A DNA stretch of 64,000 nt from positions 1 to 64,000 of the forward strand of contig CAJJDP010000125.1 of assembly GCA_905182995.1 (NCBI GenBank), in the 5' to 3' direction. Below are positions 24,966 to 41,429 of this stretch, piece after piece; position 1 is the first letter of the stretch, and the number at the start of each line of letters is the position of its first letter. This DNA is from Paramecium octaurelia (lineage: Eukaryota > Ciliophora > Oligohymenophorea > Peniculida > Parameciidae). A model generated the notes under the pieces. That model saw only the letters and a list, made by a program, of their open reading frames with translations. It was not told the DNA's origin and made no database searches. The translations under genes were made by a program, and so were the position numbers.

Positions 24966-26230
24966 ATGATTGCTGATTAAAGGGCCATTTAAAAAAAGAG
25001 AAATATCCAAAATATAATTGATAATGATGATGAAATAGGAGAAGTAGCAGAATGGGCTGGAGTTTCAGCTGCTTAGGCCAAAGATGACGATGATTTCGAT
25101 TTTGATCATAAACAGGTGTTCTAGTAATCGAACGATCATATTGAATAAGCTAGATAAAAAATAAATTAGAAATTAAATAAGAAAGGAACAAATGTAAATA
25201 AAAGAAATGGACCTTTAGTCAATAATCTCAAAGACAAAGCTAAAAGTATTGCATTATAGAATAATCAAATCAATGAAACACCCATTAAGCAGCAATGCTA
25301 GTCTAGTGATGATGAAAATGAAAAACCTCCTGTTGATAAAGGAGAAGAAAGTCCAGACAAAAAAGTTTTTAGATTGTCAGAGAGAAGTATTGGCAAAATT
25401 GAACAAGAATTCGAATAAGCCAATAAAGAGAGAATGATGGATTTAGAAAAGAAGAAAAACGAGATCAAACAGATTAACTTCATTGAAGCTTGGGATTAAT
25501 TGAAGGGTTCTTAAGATATCAGAGACCAGATTGAATTTATCTAAAAAAAGACATCTTTTTTAGATAAACTATTCGGATGTTTTAGTATCCATTTAAAAAG
25601 TAGTAGACTCATCTAAGAAAAAAACCAAGTACTATAATTCTAAACAAGGTTTGCTTAATGTCGCAACTGTCATTTGATGATAATAACGAGTCTCATTTTA
25701 GAATTCTCTATACAATTTATTGCCAACTCATGACTACTGACTATTGTCTAAGATATGGTTCTCATTGGGAGATGATTGGATTTTAAGGCACTGATCCAGC
25801 TACTGATCTCAGAGGTGCTGGTATACTTGGATTATTGTAAATGCTTGCTTTCATATCAGAATATAAAATATATATCAAGTAAACACTTAAAATCTTTCAG
25901 GATATCAAAATTCCATTCAGTATCACTCTTATCAATATTACAACCTTTGTTTTAGTTAGTCTTAAAGATAATAAATTAAATTAACTTATAAATTAGGAGG
26001 ATTCTGTTATCAGTGTTATCAATAAATTATACTTTGCAGGCTTCCATTTATTGACAAAAATTCTTAAAAAGTATGATTTATTATTATATTATGAAAGGGA
26101 ACAAATTACTTTCCACACTATAGGAAATCATTTGACTCAAATAAGAAAGTTAATACATGAATAACCTCAGAAACTAATCAGAGAGTTTCATTCAGATATT
26201 CAAAGATTTTACAAAATTAATAACATCTGA
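24966..26230 (+). CDS. ELMO-domain protein
   Basis: 414 residues, with one 20-nt intron (25629-25648). Residues 1-205 are charged and disordered (Asp, Lys, Gln), with a helix before residue 190. The second half is an ELMO domain, recognised from HWEMIGFQGTDPATDLRGAG, then ILGLLQML, and a helical remainder. ELMO-domain proteins act as GAPs for Arf-like GTPases (ELMOD family) or with DOCK proteins as Rac activators. The conserved Arg in DLRG matches the ELMOD GAP motif. Membrane traffic or ciliary Arl regulation is the likely role. Confidence 0.85.
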
Positions 26231-26857
26231 CTGATTTATCTATAATCATTCATTTTTAAAAGACTATAGTTATGTATTCTAATCTATAATTTCTATCGAC
26301 AATCAAATTAGACTTCCCATCAGATTCATAATATTATTAGCTAAATAGAAATTCTATCTTAAATAATCCAAAAGGATTTTAAAAAACAGATTGTAAAATT
26401 TAAGTAATTATCTATCAAACATTAATTATGTAAATTATCTATGAGTGAAGATCCTTTTTCATAACAAATATGTTATAAGTAAAGTGATTAATTTGCCCAT
26501 TCAACTTTTGAATTGGGATCAGCTTTTTAGTTTCTAATTCACGTTCTTTCATTATCAAATTAATTTATTATTATTTATGTCAGCATAAAATATTTATATT
26601 TATTAAGTTATTGGATAATTTTAATGATGATATATTTGATAGTTACTAATATTCACTTATAGTATAATCTCCTTTTTACAATAAGCTTTTGATATGTTTT
26701 TAAACTAAAATTTCCCTCTATTTTTTTTCGTTCTTTATGATTAATTAATTTTTGCTAAAATCAAGTGAAATTTTTGATATTTTTTGTAAAATCATACTCT
26801 CTTTAAACAAAGCACTACTGAAAATTTCATATTATAATGTAATATTTTAATATTAAT
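26231..26857. other. Intergenic stretch, no confident gene
   Basis: About 630 bp between convergent genes. A 45-codon minus-strand ORF (26415-26552) reads plausibly but is too short to call; a plus-strand frame near 26290-26450 is also open. Nothing else seen. Confidence 0.4.
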
Positions 26858-27145
26858 TCATTCTTCATTTATTTTTTTATTTTCTATTTCCACATTTTCT
26901 AAATATTCTTTTCTTAAATCATAAAGCAAAGAGTTAACTGATTAGTAATAGTTAGTCACAGTGTTCTATTCAATGAGATTTTGTTATTATTTTCTAATAT
27001 CTGATTTATTATTACTATTGTAGGATTGCAATTAAACCTTTCTATGTTTTCCATCTCTTAATGACATGATTTTAAATTAAGGGATTAGATCCTCTTCATC
27101 ATCTGAATCCCTTAATTAAAGAAGTTGAGTTTCTTCCTCTTCCAT
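26858..27145 (-). CDS. Small acidic hypothetical protein
   Basis: 95 residues, no intron. It starts MEEEETQLLQLRDSDDEED, followed by a basic stretch, a Gln/Asn-rich middle and a helical Glu-rich end. No family recognised. The strongly charged, non-random start and normal codon use make a real gene likely. Confidence 0.6.
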
Positions 27146-27501
27146 GAATTTTAAATTTTATAAACAAATAAATTAAGTTGAGTTTTATAGCATCAATTAA
27201 AATGTGTTTTCGGCGCTTTTTAATTACTTATTTTGTATATCTGAAATTACTATCTATTAGAATAAGGCAAAAATTATAAGATTAGAAATTAATCAAAGAT
27301 GTAGAAAAAATAAAAACTAAATTTCAAGTATTAGTTTAAAAAAAATCATGAACTTAATATTCATTCTTTTTTCACAATAATATAGTTTCGAAGAATGTTT
27401 ATTTATGGCATCATTTCGTATATGGAAAGAGTATTAAGTGTTGATAAATAATGGAACTACAATAATAAAAGGTATTTTATGATTTAATATATATTAAAAA
27501 A
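27146..27501. other. Intergenic, nothing recognised
   Basis: About 355 bp upstream of the small acidic gene and downstream of the beta-rich gene. Only very short ORFs; no RNA gene or repeat recognised. Confidence 0.5.
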
Positions 27502-28684
27502 TCAGTATTGTTATGTATTTAGTTTATGTATTAATCTATATTTTGCAGGTACATTTTTGGTTTCTTCAACTAATAAATTATTTTAAAGATAAATACTTGT
27601 TTTGTGAAATTGAAGGAACTATTAATCAATTTCTGAGGCTGTATATTTCAACATGTTATGAAAAACATTATATTCTGATTTAATGTCTTGTTTGACAGCT
27701 TATTTGGATGAATAAGCGAAATCAGTAATATTCAGTTATTTAGAAGGTATTTTAATGCTCGAAATTTGTTTAGTATCCGAGAAGCAACACTTTTAAGAAG
27801 TAAAATGATTTTTGTTGTTTTATTATTGTTGTTATTATTATTATTATTGTTATTATTATTATTTGACTTTTTAATCTATGAATTAAACAGAATTTTCATC
27901 ATCATCGTATAGAGTGATGTATTTTTTACTGTCAGGATCTTCTTTGACTTTTGATTCTTCTTATATTTTGTCGGTAAATTTTATGTTTTAATCATTTATT
28001 TAGGCTTACTCAATTTTCATTTTTTCATCATAATTGGAGTAGATTAGTTTTTGAGGCAATTAGTCTCTGTTACTAATAGGTATACCACTTTTAACTCGAC
28101 TAAAGAATTCTGAGGGAGTCATTTTATCGTTGTCTACAATTCTATTGTTAAAGGTTTCAGTTTTTCTGCCTGGCTTTAATATCACTTTAATGTTTTTCTA
28201 TTCAATTGATTCTTATTGCTACAATTCCTCTTCTATATTCCTACCTCTTACGCCAAAATAATATATTTTAAAGAAATCAGATTTCTCTGATTGTATCGTT
28301 ATTGTTAATCGTGTGAATGGCTTATATGATAAATGAATAATAAATACCACTTCTGATTTAACAAATGCAGCGTATGTGGTATAATTTTCTTCATTCCTTA
28401 TTTTTATCAACTTTCCACTAATTCGTTTATACTCTTGATCTAATTCATTAAGATTGTAACATTTATATAAGACATCCTTCTCAGGCTAAGGATGAAGATC
28501 TAATTTTAAGTTAAAATAATCTACGTAGGTTGATTTCTTAAATTAATGTGTTTCCAAATTCGGCTTCAATGATTAAGTTTTGGCCACCATTAAAGTACTA
28601 TTAGTAAATTTGATTGTCAACAAGTATGTCTAGGTTATTTTACCCTTGATATGGTTTTGTTTGGACAGAAATAAATCTGATCAT
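27502..28684 (-). CDS. Hypothetical protein, beta-rich N-terminal domain and poly-Gln tract
   Basis: 385 residues, with one 25-nt intron (28500-28524). The N-terminal 150 residues look like a beta-sandwich (ILVDNQIYQQYF, LIIEAEFG, VVFIIHLSYKPFTRLTI) of adaptin-ear or arrestin type. A charged linker, a run of about 14 Gln coded by TAA/CAA triplets (about 27820-27862) and a Ser/Lys-rich helical tail follow. The plus strand carries a long decoy ORF over the last third. Family not identified; a coat or adaptor role is a guess. Confidence 0.7.
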
Positions 28685-28846
28685 TAAATTAATGAAATTA
28701 CTTAGTATAAACACTTAAGTGTAAATTATTTAGAGGATTTTGCTAAATTTTTAATACTCCTAACAATTAATAATATTGGTTCTATTAATTAAAATGAAAA
28801 AATAATTCTAATGACATTTAAAATTCTATATATTAATTTTTTTATA

Positions 28847-30592
28847 ATGAATTATTTATAACATAATAATTCGAGCATATTCCCTTTGATAAATCAATTA
28901 CCCCTTACTTCAAATGAAAGATATTTGTATGGGTAATTATATGGAATAAATTACTAATAACAATAATAATAACAATAATAATAATAATAACAATAATTTA
29001 ATCCTTATTTAAGCTCTTTAAATTATGCCTATCAAACCAATTTCATTCCAGCATATTCTAATAATTAGAAATTACCCTATATTTAATCCTAAGTCATTGA
29101 CCCATTGCCATTAAATTATAATCTAGGATTGATGGTTCATCAACCTTAAAGTTAAATTAGATTGGCATTTGATTTATCTGATTTTGGATTGCCAAAAGAA
29201 CCACCAAAACCATAAAGAGTGATTGTTAAAAAGAAAATTCCTTAACCAATCTATAAAGCACCAGAATTTGATTATTTTGAATAAACAGAAATCCCAAAAA
29301 TTTATTTATCTAATGAATAACAATTTAGAATTATAAAAAATAAATCAACAGAGGCCTTAAAAAAGCAAGAGTATTTGGAAAGAGAAATTCAATTAGAAAG
29401 ATTAAAATTAGAAACTGTTCGAAACAAATAATAAGAAACTGTTCGAAATAAATAATAATAATTTGAAAAAGATAGTCAAAATAGTTATAGAGAGGAGAAA
29501 TCATAAGATGAAATCAAAGGTGAGAAAAAAAAAAGAAGACTAGCAAAGAAAGTCAAAGAGGATAAGAAATAATTAAGATAATTTGGAGATTACAAAAAAC
29601 CTTCCGTTTTGAAATTTAAGAAAATTGTAAGGAGAGTTCAAAATATGCAATGGTTAGGGAAGACCTTTTTATAAACATTGGAAAATGAAATCTAAATAAA
29701 GAAAGCCTAATAATCAAAGTAGTAATTAACTAATCGTGATGAAGTCAATGAAATGCTCTAAGACTGGATTGATGATACAACCAACGACTTTCTATTAGAT
29801 TTATTGAATACTACTGATTCACTAATAGTATAAGTGGGTTAGGATAAATAGAATACGTTAAGTAAAAAAAAAATTAGTGCTTTGCTGGATACTCTGTCAA
29901 TTAAATTAACTAAGGAATTTAAAGCAGAGGAAATTGTAATTGGGCCTTTAGCATCCTACTTGAATGATATTACTTAATCATATTAATTTCCTCCTTTGAG
30001 AACATATACTAAATTTGAAATAGTAAGAATTCCAACCACCAAGTTTGGTAGTTTAGGATAAATGAATGAAAACTGTTAAAAAATGATTTTGATAATATTT
30101 ATTGTTCTGAAATAAATTGCATTTAATAACATTTTCAAGGCTTGGGAATAGCATCCTGATCAATCATAAAATAATCAATAATAACTATTAAGAATTTAAT
30201 AAAATTCAATAATTCTATCCTCAATCATACATGAATTGGTAGTCAAATGGGTTGAAAAGAATGTTCCTATTCAAAATGAATATAAGCTAAATGAATTAGA
30301 GAAAAATTTTTAATTCTTTTCCAAACCATTTTCAACAGAGAAGGAACAGTCTAACAAAGAATACCCTATCAGTTTCTTGATTGAAGGAGTTATGGCTTCC
30401 TCTTTGATCTAAAAATATATAAATAATGCTAAGGGTGAAAAGGAGCCTTGGATTATAAAATTAGAAGATAATATTTAAAAATTTATAAATTCAATTTTGT
30501 AACAAATGAACAAAGAATATGCAAACTAAAGAAAATTAATTAAAAGATAGAAATTATCTTAAATGATGAATAATTATTTAAATTCTTAATGA
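28847..30592 (+). CDS. Hypothetical protein with N-terminal poly-Gln and charged coiled coil
   Basis: 581 residues, no intron. After about 35 residues there is a run of about 13 Gln coded mostly by TAA (28945-28995), then a Tyr/Pro/Asn-rich region. A basic coiled coil with Lys-Arg clusters follows (about residues 170-250), then a helical C-terminal half with MLQDWIDDTTNDFLLDLLN and VVKWVEKNVP. The start at 28847 is the only ATG in frame with the poly-Gln. The C-terminal half looks globular, but I cannot name it. Confidence 0.7.
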
Positions 30593-30741
30593 ATACAGAA
30601 TCATTAATCAATTATTTTAATTTTATCAAAAATTATATTTAAAGCCTTTATATGTGTTTCTGCAACTTCTCCTCTGATTTCGAAATATCATGAAATAGGG
30701 TACCTACTGGATTTATTAATCTACTTAAAATACTTATTGTT

Positions 30742-31228
30742 TCAACCGTCGGCCCTCAAGTCTTTCTTTTGTTATAAATTCTTAGATTATATTTGTAAGA
30801 CAGAAATTTCAATTAATAATTTTTGAGATAAACAATAATCTAATTAGAACTATTATTTATACATTTTATTATTTGTAAAATAATGTTGCCTCTTAGAATA
30901 CTTTAAATTTAGGATCGTATCAAAAACCTTACTCTTTTTGGTATTTTCAAGAATACTAACCACATATGCATAAATAAAAGCCTAATTAACTTCTTCTGAA
31001 CTAGCACATTGGAATTTAAGAAAAATTGCTTAGTTGAAAGAAACAGTAACTCTTGAGCCCAATTTTCTGAATTTATGCCTTTAAACTTTTATTTAATAAT
31101 ATTTTATTAAAGAATGAAAATGCCATATCTGTAGATTGAGATTCTATTCTTCTTATACACAATAATTGTTAAAATTCTAATAGGATTCATGACCTTCCTC
31201 TTACTTAATTTAATTCTATCATAAACAT
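30742..31228 (-). CDS. Small hypothetical protein
   Basis: 152 residues, with one 28-nt intron (31177-31204) near the 5' end. The body has alternating strands and helices (SRVTVSFNQAIFLKFQCASS, then EEVNQAFIYAYVVSILE) and a Gln/Lys-rich tail. No family recognised. It is divergent from the CDC7-like kinase, with 36 bp between start codons. Confidence 0.6.
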
Positions 31229-31264
31229 ATTCTAAATCTGAAAAAAATATTGTGAAATTAATTA

Positions 31265-32425
<1,161 letters not shown>

Positions 32426-32464
32426 ATTAATCAATGCATAATAATTAATTATATTATTTAATTA

Positions 32465-34467
<2,003 letters not shown>

Positions 34468-34558
34468 ATATAAATACTTGATTATCCGCTCTAATGACAC
34501 TTCTATATTAGATTTTGTATATATCGTTATTATGTAATAAAATAAAGTAATAATAATA

Positions 34559-36319
34559 TCATCTTAACTTTGATTTTAGCTTAGCCTAATATTCCAAGTT
34601 CTCCTTCTATACTTTTTCTAGTAATTAGGATTTTTCTAAGACTTTCTATCGCAATCTTTCAATCTCCTTATCTTATAATTCACACTTACTCTAAAATTCA
34701 TTGATAGTGATGCTATTCATCTTTACTTCTTCTGATTATTTCTACAATTATTTATGTTATTGCACTAGATTTCTGTAATTCTCAGCTTATCTTGATAAAT
34801 CACCTATCAAACTGTCATTCTATTATTTTAGAATATTGATTTCCCCTTCTTTAATTTATAAAGTCTCCAAGATTTATTCTTGAGATTAATTTTTTCCATT
34901 AAGATTCATCAAATCTTTTAATTAGACTTACAATCTAAAGACTTACTCATCCTTCTATTTGATAATATTATTGAGTCTAGTGCATTCATCTCCTAACATA
35001 TTAGTCTTACATTCTAATTCTCTAAAGTTTTATTAATATGATTATTGATTCTCTTTATATTAAGTTTCCAACTTCTAATTCATCAATTTCAATTATTGAT
35101 TCTATTCTTTGTAACCAAGTAATTCCTATTCTAAAAATTAAATCAACATTTATTTTTATTTGTGTAGATCATTGATTTCATTCTAATGATTCTTCTCTTA
35201 ATTTTCCAAGGAAGTTTATAACTTCTTAATTTAATTCTGCTCTTTAGTTTATTACTGTTACAAGAGACATATCTATTCCTAAGATTTTCCATACATTGAA
35301 GTCAATTCATTTATCTTTTATTATAAGGAATCCTTGTGTTCATTATAAGTTTAAGACAAATGCTCAAAATCACCTTCAATAAGCTTCAACTTATTTTATA
35401 AAACAGATTCACTTGCAGTCTTAGTTTCAGCCACATCCTTGTATTTATTCAATTACTAAGATATTTCCTTATTCTATTCTCTTTACTGAGTCAATTTATT
35501 CTTCAATTCAACAACATGTTGTTCTTAAGAACCAATCACAGCTTATTATTTTAATAATGTGAACTCCTAATCCTTTGATTAAGAATCGAATTATTAGATA
35601 GCATAAGACAACTTCTCCTCCAAAATATTATTATTTTTCTTTAAATTTATTAATTGAGTTTCCTAGAATTAATTATAATATTTACCAATGCTTAAACGAG
35701 ACTCTAATTTTTGTTGTCTGAACTAGAAATTTATGATAAGTTCTATTATAGTCTAGCAATCTCTTGTTTTGCCTACTATTATTCCTATCTCAAAGCTTGT
35801 CTATGTTTTGATTCCTATTACTCCATCTAGTATTTCAAATTGGCTATGTCTTATTTCCAACTTAAATCAATTTATCTTACTGCGTCATTGTGACTCTTCT
35901 CCGATAACTCACATTTGTGTTTATGGAAATCCAATTAATCCTACAATATTATTAAGAATTCTTACTTTGAGTTCCTGATTTTCAAACGCTAATTTTGGAT
36001 CTTGTTGGATCACTACTTAAGGTTCTTAAGTCTTTTCTTTCAACTTTTGATTCTCTAATTGTAATCTGTCTATTTCCTTAATAAAAGTTTCCAAATCTTA
36101 AATTGAACAATTGGGCTTGGATTATTTAGAAATCTATTGTGGATTTGTGATTGGAGATTAAGGAGGTAATTAAGAGTTAGATGATGTCAATGGTTGATAA
36201 TTTGATACACCTGGTTTTATGAATGAGAATGGTTTTGCATCCTGCTTAGTTTCAGGTCGATTTTCTCTCTTATCGATTGAGTTATGATGTGATAGTGGTT
36301 ATCTGATGGATGAATTCAT
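34559..36319 (-). CDS. Long coiled-coil protein
   Basis: 570 residues, with introns at 35941-35965 (25 nt) and 35663-35685 (23 nt). The first 80 residues are Ser/Pro/Gln-rich and disordered; the rest is almost unbroken heptad-type coiled coil rich in Gln, Glu, Lys and Leu. No globular domain seen. Such proteins are common in the ciliate cortex and basal-body apparatus, but nothing here identifies the family. Confidence 0.8.
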
Positions 36320-36467
36320 TGGGTAAATTATTAACGGATAATTATATAAATAAAATTTCTTATTATTTATCTCTCCGTTTTAACATAGATTTTATTAAAC
36401 TTTCAATTAATATCGTTTATCTATCATAAATTCAAGCTTCCTAAACTTATTATCTATATGGAATATT

Positions 36468-36701
36468 TCAAATTTTATTCTTTGGGTATGACTTTATAAA
36501 CTGTGATTAATTAATAGCTATGTTAAGAATATTATTAATAGGCTAATAATTATGTAGTTTACAGAGTTACTGCTAAGATTAATGTATTTTAGAGTATTCT
36601 ATCCTTGCTTTTGTTGCTATTACTATTTTCTAAAAGTTGTTTTTGTTCTAAAATTGTTGATTTAAAAATAATTCACTTTTACATTCTTGACATGTTAACA
36701 T
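36468..36701 (-). CDS. Very small Cys-containing ORF, uncertain
   Basis: Starts MLTCQECK. With two introns (29 nt and 28 nt) it gives 58 residues; without them the same start and stop give 77, because the two lengths sum to a multiple of three. The C-x2-C and polar composition look coding, but all three minus frames are open here. Confidence is low. Confidence 0.3.
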
Positions 36702-37026
36702 TTGCTTACTTTTAATAATATTTTCCTATGAATATTTTTATTACATAACTTAAAATACTTTTAATAGTCATATGTCCAATTAGTAAGTGATACAGATTTT
36801 TAAAGAAGACAATAGGTTTTATGTATTTTCCTTAAGATTTCATGTGATATCAAAATATAATATTTGTTTGTAAAGATATTATTTTATAAAATTAATCAAA
36901 GATATAATAAATTAAGAAATTTGATTTTTTAACAAAATAGAAATATTATACTAATAATTCTTAAATTCAGATTTTATAATTAGGTTTATTAAAAACTAAT
37001 TGAATCATAAAACATTTTGATATCAT
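36702..37026. other. Intergenic, nothing recognised
   Basis: About 325 bp, extremely AT-rich, between the uncertain small ORF and the stop of the coiled-coil/WD40 gene. No gene, RNA or repeat recognised. Confidence 0.5.
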
Positions 37027-39240
37027 TCATACAAGTTTTCTAATTTAAATTTCTTATAATTGTTTATTCCAAGCACTCAAATATTATCCATTTTGACTGA
37101 TTGCAGCAAATGTCTCAATTCCCGGATATTATATCCTTTCTGAAATAGTAAACTGATGGTTATTTGTTCTTTTAAGCAGATAAATGTTTTGACCAGATTT
37201 AAACAATAACAGCCCTTAATCACTTAAATATATTAATGGAGAAAATTAACAACAACCTTCTGTATTTGATATTTAAATTTGATCTTTTGCAGAAAAGCTT
37301 TATGAATTATTCTCTTGTTGATAAATCTAAAGTGATGATTTAGAACATTGAAAAACAAAAATATTATTAGTAATAAAGCTGATCCTATAGATAGGAAACT
37401 ATGAAGGGATTGTTTATATATGTTCACATTTGAGATTCTAACGATCAATTATATGATGCACAAAAATAGTTTCTATAGAACACGATACCAAAAATTATTA
37501 ATTTTCTGATAAGCTCAATGCTTGTACTTAGGAATTATGCTAAATATAGGTCTCAGACATCTCCCATTAATTTTTTAGAGTCCAAAATCTAACTTTATCA
37601 TCAGTACTACCTGAGATGAGAAGATTTTCTTCTTTATTAAATTCCAAGCAAGTCACTCCATAACCATGACCAACTAATCTCTATTCACAGAAATATTATT
37701 ATTTATCGTCTAAAGACCATACTATTATCTATTTATCTTTTCCACCAGATACGAATCTTTATGAACGATTCATAAACTTCAAACATTAAACATTTTCTGT
37801 ATGGCCTTGATTTATAGTTTGAGTCACTGAAAATTATGCATTCTAATTTTTAAACACCTTAATTTATTGATTAGAACTGACTACCATCTAAGAACCATCA
37901 CGATAAAAAGAAATAGCGAAACACCATTTTTCTTACTTAATAGTACTTATTTGTTGATATGTCATTTTTTATGATGTATTCTTACAATGTTAATCAAGTA
38001 TTTTACTCTGGGTGCTTTTATTGTTGTTCAATTACAATTGAATAGTACATGAACATATTTTTAGTCTATTGCTCCCTCGAATTCTCTCAATATTCTAGTT
38101 CTTATTACACAATTCTATTTTATAAACTTCTTAGTAAAATTAAAGAATTAATTTAAGCTAATCATTATGTGTCTAATTTAAAGCTTCTTAACATTTCCTT
38201 ATTTTTGTTTAATTTTATTACTTTATCTTTTTTTCATATTCTTTAAGACTCTATTTATTACTTATTTCATCTGCCAGCTCTATGAGTTCACTTTAAGATA
38301 GATCTTTAAAATTCTTCATATTCCTACTCTATTCTTTAGAGAGATCATCTAAATGCGTATCACTCAAACCTTTAAGTTCTGAGAGGAGATTAGATAAATT
38401 TTACTGAACTCTAGTGATATGTTCATTTAGTTTTTCGATTGCTAGATTTATTTTTGATGAAAAACAATCAGGTTGAGTTAATTCTATTATAGATTTTTTG
38501 GTTTCTAAATGTTTCTGGCATTATATATTAAATTCTTCTAGTTTGGTAAAAGATATCTTCTGATTCTAAATACAATCCTAACAAGCAATTCTACCCTTGA
38601 TTGCACTACTTTCATTCAAATCAATCATAAATCCATCTTGTGTATGGGCTTAACATTTCACATTTTTATTTTTTGATTATCCATTCGACAATTATTATAA
38701 ATTTTAAATCATTTCTTTGACTTATTAAGAATTTTCAAACTGAATTTCAGTAATTTTCTCTCTAATATAGACTTTGACTTATTCTAAATTTTTTAATTGT
38801 TGATTAAGCAATTCTTTGATTTAAAATGCTCTTTAGGATTGTTGCTAAACTTAATAGAAAATTGATTGAAAAGATTCTTCATCTTAAACATCGACATTTA
38901 GATTAAAAAGGAGTGTGGAATCTCTATGAATAGTTTCAATTTGTTCATTCAAATTAATTATATTTTTATCCACATTACACTTAATGTCACTTTGTGATTG
39001 TATAATTTCACCAAGTTTCTATATATTATTTTCATTCTAGTGTTTTTATTCTTGAATCAAGATTTAAATAAGCTCCCTTTTGAAATCTAAAATGTTCTCA
39101 ATTGGAATTAAGTTTTAATAATTCTAAGCCAAACATTTTATGCAATAGATTTTCTTTTCTAGATGTTGTTAATCTGTATCGAATATTATACCGTTTTCAT
39201 TGTGTAATAAACATTTTGAAAAATCAATTGAACTCATCAT
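37027..39240 (-). CDS. Coiled-coil protein with C-terminal WD40 repeats
   Basis: 737 residues in one exon. The N-terminus has Cys/His pairs (CLLHNENG, IYCIKC) that could bind zinc, and a second CQ..H and CQDC set near residue 230. A long coiled coil follows. The last 330 residues are WD40-type blades (MVVSSNQQIKVFKN, FVSGGKDKQIIVWSL, LISGSTDDKVRFWTL), with weaker blades to the end. The layout recalls TRIM-like scaffold proteins, common in ciliates, but no RING was seen. A 100-codon plus-strand decoy ORF overlaps the 3' end. Confidence 0.8.
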
Positions 39241-39289
39241 AATAAATTAATTAATAAAAACAAAAAGGTAAATTAACTCATAGGAGAAT

Positions 39290-41366
39290 TCACTTTCTTT
39301 AATTTTCCTACTCCTAATATGGTTCTGGCTAATGAATAGAACTCTCCTCAACTTCTTCATCTTAATCATTTTGAGAACTTTCCTCATCAATTGGATAAAA
39401 TTCTGAAGGTTATTGTTCTTTCCCATTTTAACTCCTAATCTCTTAGTCTGAGAAATCCTCAACTTAGTTCTATTCACTATTCACAATCATTTCCTCTAAA
39501 GATAATGCCTACAACAATAGCAGACAATGAAGTTAAGATATCTCCTATTTCATCATTAGTGGAGATTGACTCTTCAATCTATTAAACTTTTAGAGATCTT
39601 CTTCTTGACCGTTCAAAATCTCATTTATTCTTACAAGTGATTAGAAATATGATGTTGAATCTTAAATATCATAATTAAGTTTCCTCCCTATTTTTGATTG
39701 TGATTATTAAGATTCATTCATCTAAAAAGCAAACTCTAATTCTTTTCTTATTTCATCCATCTATTTATTTGTTAATCTATTTTAGGATTCTACTTTTTCT
39801 TTGAAATTTCTTAAATCTTGTATTTATTCAATTAGTTTTTAAGCTTATTCGTTCTAATTTTGTTCTACTTGATTTTTAATGATCTCATCTGTGAAATCTC
39901 CAAATACTTATCTAAGTAAATTGACTTATTCTTGATTGGGACGTTCTTTGGAGAGAATAATCAACGCTAATTATTATGCTTAATCATTGGGATTCATCTT
40001 ATTGAATTGTTATCTATTTCCAATTGCCTACTATTCTAATTGTTAAATAGTCAATTAAAGTTCTTAGTTCTATTTTAATAATTAATCGTTTTATTATCTC
40101 TAGATTAAGTGTTGATGACTAATATTATTCATACCAGTTTGATAGTCAAACAATTGTTTTCTCAATTTATCTTGTTCTTCTTGCATAGTTTAATTTAGAA
40201 TTCTCAATTCCTTTTCGAATCTCTAACTGATCTCTAATTCTTATTTTAATTATTCTAGAGTCTTCTCTAAATGATTCTTCTCATTACTCCATTTTTATTC
40301 TTAAGTTTAAAATTCATTAGAAAATTACGAAAAAGATTCCTTTTTTATCACTTCTGATTCCTTCTCCAACTGATTCGAATGAATTTTTAATTTAGTATTC
40401 TCTAATTTCAACCTTGCTAATTCTTTCTCTTATTCCTTAAGATAAATTTCAAAATAGGAGACATCTGTTTCTTTCAATTATTCTACAGGATATTACTACA
40501 TAGAATTATTGCAATACCTCCATAATTTTTATTAGCAAATAATGTCTATCTAATTGGGCATATTGAAATAAAAAGTAATTTTCTCTAGTTAATAATTCCT
40601 TATCTCTTTCAATTATCATCAGATGATCTTAAGTTTCCTTCAAAACACTTTTCAAGTACTGAATTTCCTTCTAGGCCTTGATTGTATTTTCTATTTACTA
40701 CTTCAACCCTATGGTATTATTCTGTTCTAGTAATTCCACTTGCTCTTTAACTATTTCCCACTACTCTTTGTAATGTTAGATCTTCTTCTCCTGCATCTAA
40801 TACCTAATACTTGAACTGGCTAGTGATTTCTTAGTGGAATCTTACTGAATGGACTTAGTGCTATTATGTAATGTTTCATAATTGATTTCAATTTCATCAA
40901 TTGAATAGATTGCCAAAGTCTCCAGAATTGGTGCAACAGAAATATCCCCTTTTTAAATGGATTTTATATTATCCTCTAATTATTCTCGTAATCTGCGAAT
41001 AACTTCATAAAATTATAATACAACATCTGGCTTATGATATTCTACCTAATAGTTTAGTTGTTTGTGTTGAGGAATAATTGAATTTTTGAATATTTTTTAA
41101 AATTCTCTCAAGAAAGGATGCCACGGCTTTATAATGATATCATTCATTTTATAAGTTTCCAAGGTTCTCCTCTTCTTCTTAGCTTTTTGATTGGACAATA
41201 CCAATGAGATTTATCTTGGTTTGTGTCTTTGACATCCATAACATTAATATGTTGAAGTTAATGGGTTGTAATCATAGAAATCACTATGATTCTCCCTCTC
41301 TTTACCTTTCTACAAATTCTTAATCATGTAATCGTTAAGGATTGCCTCATTTTCAATAATTGACAT
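39290..41366 (-). CDS. Long coiled-coil protein
   Basis: 684 residues, with one 22-nt intron (40496-40517). The N-terminal 120 residues may be globular (CYGCQRHKPR, IIKPWHPFLREF). The middle and C-terminal parts are coiled coil with Glu/Lys/Gln heptads, and the tail is acidic and Ser/Gln-rich. No named family recognised; a structural role at the cortex or cilium is possible. It is divergent from the trichocyst matrix protein gene, with 63 bp between starts. Confidence 0.8.
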
Positions 41367-41429
41367 TTTTTAAATAATAATTATATAATTGTCACTTCTC
41401 TTTGAAATTCGTTTTTAATTATTTTATTA

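Noticed and set aside
27348-27808. Plus-strand multi-part ORF that looked like a degenerate gene
   Set aside because: The minus strand carries an unbroken continuation of the beta-rich gene through the poly-Gln tract to 27502, with clearly protein-like sequence.
37110-37433. Plus-strand 100-codon ORF that reads like a small helical protein if a 21-nt intron is removed
   Set aside because: It is antisense to the C-terminal WD40 region of the minus-strand gene 37027-39240, whose frame is continuous and has blade-like sequence to its TGA.
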